From Pseudomonadota bacterium (lineage in GTDB: Bacteria > Pseudomonadota > Alphaproteobacteria > Caulobacterales > Caulobacteraceae): a DNA stretch of 64,000 nt. The stretch is taken from assembly GCA_023451375.1 (NCBI GenBank), contig JAEXZS010000004.1:62001-126000 (forward strand), given 5' to 3'. The translations under genes were made by a program, and so were the position numbers. Positions 60,090 through 64,000 of the stretch are shown here, one piece after another; the stretch's first letter is position 1; each line of letters starts with the position of its first letter. Below the pieces are notes generated by a model. It was given only the letters and a program-made list of their open reading frames with translations. It was not told the origin of the DNA and made no database searches.

Positions 60090-60286
60090 TCGCGGGAGAG
60101 ATCGGGAACCGGGAACCGGGGTCCGACGCCGAAGGCGCAACCGCCCCGGAAACGCTCAGGCAAACGGACCGCGAAGGCACACGGACGCTGGAAAGTCGCC
60201 CAGGAACTGCGGTCCCGGGGCGCGCCGACGGAGCAAGGCGCCATCCTATCGGCGCCGGAATCTCTCAGGCTCCAGGACAGCGGGGG
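60090..60286 (+). promoter_or_regulatory. Tandem glycine riboswitch
   Basis: Two glycine aptamers are recognisable. Aptamer 1 (about 60090-60172) has GGGAGAG, GCCGAAGGCGCAA and GCTCAGGCAAACGGAC. Aptamer 2 (about 60183-60286) has GCTGGAAAG, GCCGACGGAGCAA and CTCTCAGGCTCCAGGAC. The order and the short linker match the known tandem architecture upstream of gcvT. Glycine binding normally switches on the cleavage operon. Aptamer 2 carries C in place of the usual A in GCCGAAGG. Confidence 0.92.
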
Positions 60287-60334
60287 CGCGAGGACGGCGG
60301 AGCTCCGCCACAACACGCGACCGTGAGAGTCCAG

Positions 60335-61450
60335 ATGGCCGATGAAACGCTGAAGACCACCCCGCTCAACGCCGCCCACAAGGCGCGCGGCGCCCGCATG
60401 GTCGGCTTCGGCGGCTATGAGATGCCGGTCCAGTACGAGGGCGTCCTGGCCGAGCACCGCTGGACCCGCGAACACGCCGGCCTGTTCGACGTCTCGCACA
60501 TGGGCCAGTGCCGCATCACCGGCGACGACGCCTTCACCCAGTTCGAGCGCTTCGTCCCCGGCGACTACCAGGTCCTGAAGGCGGGCAAGCAGAAGTATTC
60601 CGTGCTGCTGAACGAGCAGGGCGGGATCATCGACGACCTGATGGCCGGCCGCCCCGACCACGACGGCCTGTTCGTCGTCGTCAACGCCGGCAACAAGGAA
60701 CAGGACTTCGAGTTCCTGAAGAACAACCTTCAGGGCAAGGCCTCGCTGATGCGGCTGGACAGCCGCGCCCTGATCGCAATCCAGGGGCCGGAAGCCGCCG
60801 AGGTCATGGCCGCGCACGAGCCGGTCCTGTCCGAGATGGGATTCATGGAGTGCGCCCGCCTGATGCTGTTCGGCGTCGATTGCTTGGTCTCCCGCTCGGG
60901 CTACACCGGCGAGGACGGCTACGAGATCTCGATCCCGGCCGAGGACGCCGAGCGCGTCTGGAACACGCTGCTGGAGGACGCCCGCGTCAAGCCGATCGGC
61001 TTGGGCGCGCGCGACAGCCTGCGGCTGGAGGCCGGCCTGCCGCTGCACGGCCACGATGTCGACGCGACCACCAGCCCCGTCGAGGGCGCCCTGACCTTCG
61101 CCATTTCCAAGTCGCGCAGGGAGCGCGCCGACTTCAACGGCGCCCAGCGCATCCTGAAGGAGCTGGCCGACGGCCCGTCGCGCGTCCGCGTCGGTCTGAT
61201 CGTCAAGGAAGGCGCCCCGGCCCGCGAAGGCGCCGAGATCGCCGACGCCGACGGGACCGTCATCGGCAGGATCACCTCCGGCGGCCCCTCGCCGACCCTG
61301 GGCAAGAACATCGCCATGGGGTTCGTGCCGCCGGCCTTCTCGGCCCTTGGGACAGAGCTGAAAGTCATCGTCCGCGGCAAGCCCGCCGCCGCCGAGGTGG
61401 TGGACATGCCGTTCGTTCCGCCACGCTATTATCGAAAGCCGAAGGCCTGA
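60335..61450 (+). CDS. gcvT: Glycine cleavage system T protein
   Basis: GcvT (aminomethyltransferase) moves the C1 unit from H-protein-bound intermediate to tetrahydrofolate, releasing ammonia. The 371-residue protein has GFGGYEMPVQY, LFDVSHMG, GIIDDLM, SRSGYTGEDGYEI and GLGARDSLRLEAGLPL. ATG 60335 is chosen although the frame is open for about 2.4 kb upstream, because that stretch is antisense to known genes or is the riboswitch. Repeat element D follows the stop by 6 bases. Confidence 0.95.
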   Translation: MADETLKTTPLNAAHKARGARMVGFGGYEMPVQYEGVLAEHRWTREHAGLFDVSHMGQCRITGDDAFTQFERFVPGDYQVLKAGKQKYSVLLNEQGGIIDDLMAGRPDHDGLFVVVNAGNKEQDFEFLKNNLQGKASLMRLDSRALIAIQGPEAAEVMAAHEPVLSEMGFMECARLMLFGVDCLVSRSGYTGEDGYEISIPAEDAERVWNTLLEDARVKPIGLGARDSLRLEAGLPLHGHDVDATTSPVEGALTFAISKSRRERADFNGAQRILKELADGPSRVRVGLIVKEGAPAREGAEIADADGTVIGRITSGGPSPTLGKNIAMGFVPPAFSALGTELKVIVRGKPAAAEVVDMPFVPPRYYRKPKA

Positions 61451-61456
61451 TAGCTC

Positions 61457-61566
61457 CCCGTCACCCTGGGGCTTGCCCCAAGGGCCGGGGATCAACCGCT
61501 CGTGCGAAGATACCGACGCACGGACCGCGCAACATCCGATCCTCGGCTCAGCCCGGGGATGACGGG
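61457..61566. repeat. Inverted-repeat element D (REP-doublet type, diverged)
   Basis: A 110-bp element between gcvT and gcvH. It starts CCCGTCACC and ends GGATGACGGG, with an imperfect inner hairpin in each arm (CCCTGGGGC/GCCCCAAGGG on the left). It is homologous over its whole length to element E, including the spacer (TCAACCGCTCG-GCGA and CATCCGATCCT). Confidence 0.85.
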
Positions 61567-61580
61567 AGAGGAGAAGCAAG

Positions 61581-61946
61581 ATGAAGTTCACCAAGGATCA
61601 CGAGTGGGTCAGCCTGGACGGCGACATCGCCACCGTCGGCATCTCCAAGCACGCCGCCGACGCCCTGGGCGACGTGGTGTTCGTTGAGGTGCCAGAGGTC
61701 GGCAAGTCCGTCGCCAAGGGCGACAGCTTCGCCGTGGTCGAGAGCGTCAAGGCCGCTTCGGACGTGTACGCCCCCGTCTCGGGCGAAGTGGTCGCGGCCA
61801 ACGACGCCCTGTCGACCGCCCCGGAGACCGTCAACTCGGCCGCCCAGGCCGACGGCTGGTTCGCCAAGATCAAGGTGTCCGACGCCTCGGAACTGGACGG
61901 CCTGATGGATCAGGCCGCCTACGACGAGTTCCTCAAGACCCTTTGA
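61581..61946 (+). CDS. gcvH: Glycine cleavage system H protein
   Basis: GcvH carries the lipoyl-linked aminomethyl group between P, T and L proteins. The 121-residue protein has the lipoyl-lysine in VVESVKAASDVYAPVSG and the usual N-terminus FTKDHEWVSLDGD. GAGAGGAG precedes the ATG. The gene is bracketed by repeat elements D and E. Confidence 0.96.
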   Translation: MKFTKDHEWVSLDGDIATVGISKHAADALGDVVFVEVPEVGKSVAKGDSFAVVESVKAASDVYAPVSGEVVAANDALSTAPETVNSAAQADGWFAKIKVSDASELDGLMDQAAYDEFLKTL

Positions 61947-61953
61947 CCCCGGG

Positions 61954-62064
61954 CCCGTCACCCTCGGGCTCGACCCGAGGGCCGGGCGCTCAACCGCTCG
62001 AGCGACAGTCCTGACGCGCGAGCCGCACCGCATCCGATCCTGGGGCGAGGCCCGAGGATGACGG
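61954..62064. repeat. Inverted-repeat element E (REP-doublet type, diverged)
   Basis: A 111-bp element between gcvH and gcvPA, starting 7 bases after the gcvH stop and ending 12 bases before the gcvPA ATG. The left arm contains the perfect hairpin CCCTCGGG-ctcga-CCCGAGGG; the right end reads CGAGGATGACGG. It is a diverged direct copy of element D. Confidence 0.85.
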
Positions 62065-62076
62065 AGTGAGAAGATC

Positions 62077-63423
62077 ATGCGTTATCTCCCCCTGACGCCC
62101 GACGACCGCGCGGCGATGCTCGCCGCCATCGGCGCCAAATCCATCGACGACCTGTTCGTGGACGTGCCCGAGAGCGCGCGGCTACAGGGCCCCGTGGACC
62201 TGCCCCGCGTGGCCGGCGAGTTGGAGGTCGAACGCGCCCTTTCCGCCATGGCGGCGAAGAACGCGGCGGCGGGTTCCGTGCCCTTCTTCTGCGGCGCGGG
62301 CGCCTACAGGCACCACGTTCCGGCGACGGTGGACCACGTCATCCAGCGGTCGGAGTTCCTGACCAGCTACACGCCGTACCAGCCCGAGATCGCCCAGGGC
62401 ACGCTGCAGTATCTCTACGAATTCCAGACCCAGGTGGCGAACCTGACCGGCATGCCGGTCGCCAACGCCTCGCTTTATGACGGCTCGACCGCCATGGCCG
62501 AGGGCGTGCTGATGGCCACCCGCGTGACCCGCCGCAACAAGGCGGTGATCTCGGGCGGCGTCCACCCGCACTACGTCCAGGCGACCGAGACCGTGGTGCA
62601 CGCCGTCGGCGTCGAGACCCAGGTCCTGCCCGCCGCCGTGGATGCCGAGGCCGAGGTCATCGCCCAGATCGGTCCCGACACGGCCTGTGTCGTCGTGCAG
62701 ACGCCCAACGTGTTCGGAACCGCCACCGACGTCACTCGGATCGCCGAGGCCGCGCACGCCGCCGGGGCCCTGCTGATCGTCGTCGTGACCGAGGCTGTGT
62801 CGATGGGCCTGCTCAAGTCGCCCGGCGAGATGGGGGCCGACATCGTCGCCGCCGAGGGCCAGTCGATCGGCAACGCCCTGAACTTCGGCGGCCCCTACGT
62901 CGGCCTGTTCGCCACCCGCGAGAAGCTGGTCCGGCAGATGCCGGGACGCCTGACGGGAGAGACGGTGGACGCTGACGGCGAACGCGGCTTCGTCCTGACC
63001 CTGTCGACGCGCGAGCAGCACATCCGCCGCGACAAGGCAACGTCGAACATCTGCACCAACTCGGGCCTCTGCACCCTGGCCTTCACCATCCACATGAGCC
63101 TGCTGGGCGAGACCGGCCTGCGTCGCCTGGCCCTGCTGAACCACGAGAAGGCGCTGGCCGCGCGCGACGCCCTGGCCGCCATCCCGGGCGTCGAGGTGCT
63201 GACCCCGCGCTTCTTCAACGAGTTCGCCGTGCGCCTGCCGAAGAACGCGGCCGAGGTGGTGGAGACGCTGGCCGGCCACCACATCCTGGCCGGCGTGCCC
63301 TACAGCCGCCTGGCGCCCGACGCCGGCATGGACGACGTTCTGCTGGTCGCCGCGACCGAGACCACCCTGGACCACGACATCAAGCTGCTTGCCGCCTCGC
63401 TCGGCAAGGTGCTGGCGGCCTGA
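62077..63423 (+). CDS. gcvPA: Glycine dehydrogenase (decarboxylating) subunit 1
   Basis: GcvPA is the first subunit of the two-piece P-protein that decarboxylates glycine. The 448-residue protein has the start MRYLPLTPDDRAAMLAAIG, FCGAGAYRHHVPATVDH, TPYQPEIAQGTLQYLYEFQT, NASLYDGSTAMAEG and NICTNSGLCTLAF. It lacks the PLP lysine, which lies on subunit 2. It ends 14 bases before gcvPB. Confidence 0.96.
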   Translation: MRYLPLTPDDRAAMLAAIGAKSIDDLFVDVPESARLQGPVDLPRVAGELEVERALSAMAAKNAAAGSVPFFCGAGAYRHHVPATVDHVIQRSEFLTSYTPYQPEIAQGTLQYLYEFQTQVANLTGMPVANASLYDGSTAMAEGVLMATRVTRRNKAVISGGVHPHYVQATETVVHAVGVETQVLPAAVDAEAEVIAQIGPDTACVVVQTPNVFGTATDVTRIAEAAHAAGALLIVVVTEAVSMGLLKSPGEMGADIVAAEGQSIGNALNFGGPYVGLFATREKLVRQMPGRLTGETVDADGERGFVLTLSTREQHIRRDKATSNICTNSGLCTLAFTIHMSLLGETGLRRLALLNHEKALAARDALAAIPGVEVLTPRFFNEFAVRLPKNAAEVVETLAGHHILAGVPYSRLAPDAGMDDVLLVAATETTLDHDIKLLAASLGKVLAA

Positions 63424-63437
63424 GCGGAGACCGAACG

Positions 63438-64000
63438 ATGACCACCATGAACACCGTCGGCCGCCCGACCGCCCCGAACAAGGTCGATCACGACTACAAG
63501 CACCCGACCCTCACCGGCGGGCGCGGCCTGCTGCAGGACGAGCACCTGATCTTCGAGGGCGACGGCTGGGGCAAGACCGGCGTCGACCTGCCGGAGCCGA
63601 AGACCGATGGAGGCGACCTGGGCGACCTGGTCCGCAAGGATCCGATCGGCCTGCCGGGGCTGAGCGAGCCAGAGGCCATGCGCCACTATGTGCGCCTGTC
63701 CCAGAAGAACCACGCGATCGACCTGGCCATCTATCCGCTGGGCTCGTGCACCATGAAGCACAACCCGCGCCTGAACGAGAAGATGGCGCGCCTGCCCGGC
63801 TTCTCGGACATCCACCCGCTGCAGCCGCAGTCGACGGTGCAGGGCGCGCTGGAGCTGATGGATGCGCTGGCTCACTGGCTGAAGACCCTGACCGGCATGC
63901 CCGCCGTCGCGCTTTCCCCGAAAGCGGGCGCCCACGGCGAACTGTGCGGCCTGATGGCCATCCGCGCCGCCCATGAAGCCAAGGGCGAGCACGAGCAGCG
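63438..64000 (+). CDS. gcvPB: Glycine dehydrogenase (decarboxylating) subunit 2 (5' part)
   Basis: The first 187 codons are present; the gene runs off the right edge. It contains GLLQDEHLIFEGDGWGK-like and YPLGSCTMKHNPRLNEKMA segments typical of the subunit that carries PLP. The PLP lysine lies beyond the window. ATG 63438 follows CGGAGA. Confidence 0.94.
   Translation, partial: MTTMNTVGRPTAPNKVDHDYKHPTLTGGRGLLQDEHLIFEGDGWGKTGVDLPEPKTDGGDLGDLVRKDPIGLPGLSEPEAMRHYVRLSQKNHAIDLAIYPLGSCTMKHNPRLNEKMARLPGFSDIHPLQPQSTVQGALELMDALAHWLKTLTGMPAVALSPKAGAHGELCGLMAIRAAHEAKGEHEQ

Noticed and set aside
57917..60334. A very long open frame that continues into gcvT (1177 codons in total)
   Set aside because: The upstream part is antisense to fbp and the esterase and then runs through the glycine riboswitch. 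Its composition is Arg/Gly/His-rich as expected of a shadow frame; gcvT starts at 60335.
1..64000. CRISPR arrays, prophage, integrons, tRNA or rRNA genes
   Set aside because: No regularly spaced direct repeats, no phage or integrase genes, and no tRNA/rRNA sequence were recognised by eye. A tRNA scan was not possible, so absence of tRNAs is not proven.

Overview
The window looks like chromosomal DNA from a stalked or dimorphic alphaproteobacterium of the Caulobacteraceae, most likely Brevundimonas or a close relative. This is inferred from gene content, not from a database match. It is GC-rich and densely packed, with many 1-4 base stop/start overlaps. It carries a Caulobacter-type flagellar hook region, the cell-cycle regulator SciP next to flgE, CtrA-like and GANTC (CcrM) sites, and two hybrid histidine kinases. 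I see no phage, integrase, transposase, CRISPR array, rRNA or tRNA.

Layout. 0-9 kb: the 5' end of a radical SAM gene, then flgK-flgL on the minus strand, divergent from fliK-flgD-flgE on the plus strand. The gap between them holds two opposed sigma-54 promoters, ftr-like enhancers and an IHF match. sciP follows. 9-17 kb: mnmA, a VOC protein, a YafY/WYL regulator, a Cys/Met-metabolism PLP enzyme, an HxlR regulator, a thioesterase, an alpha/beta hydrolase and the queC-queE-queD operon. 17-31 kb: a CBS-containing hybrid kinase, a ligase-associated exonuclease, tandem thioesterases, small envelope proteins, an S24 regulator, class I lysyl-tRNA synthetase, queA and PBP1A. 31-40 kb: ohr, cobS, a GIY-YIG nuclease, a DUF2239 gene, an ATP-dependent DNA ligase, a second hybrid kinase, BolA and a J-domain protein. 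40-47 kb: a lipid A/Kdo block (DUF4170, two tiny membrane proteins, a phosphatase, msbA, an acyltransferase-like gene, waaA, lpxK). 47-58 kb: an amidohydrolase, an L,D-transpeptidase-like lipoprotein, purD, xseA, lspA, a DUF3035 lipoprotein, argS, an adenine/adenosine deaminase, pncA and fbp. 58-64 kb: an esterase and the glycine cleavage operon gcvT-gcvH-gcvPA-gcvPB behind a tandem glycine riboswitch; gcvPB runs off the end.

The most unusual non-genic structure is a family of five inverted-repeat elements of 110-125 bp. Each arm is itself a hairpin starting with (G/C)TCA(T/C)CC, so the units resemble REP doublets (REPINs). They sit exactly at gene borders: one supplies the stop codon of a hydrolase, two bracket cobS, and two bracket gcvH. 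A GIY-YIG nuclease gene starts 16 bases after one of them. A second, multi-hairpin repeat type lies at about 34.1 kb. A possible functional link between the GIY-YIG nuclease and the repeats is the best candidate here for something not yet described, but it rests only on position.

Several genes shorter than 60 codons (55, 53 and 51 aa) and several corrected starts (notably fliK, queD, bolA, the J-domain gene and gcvT) are included.
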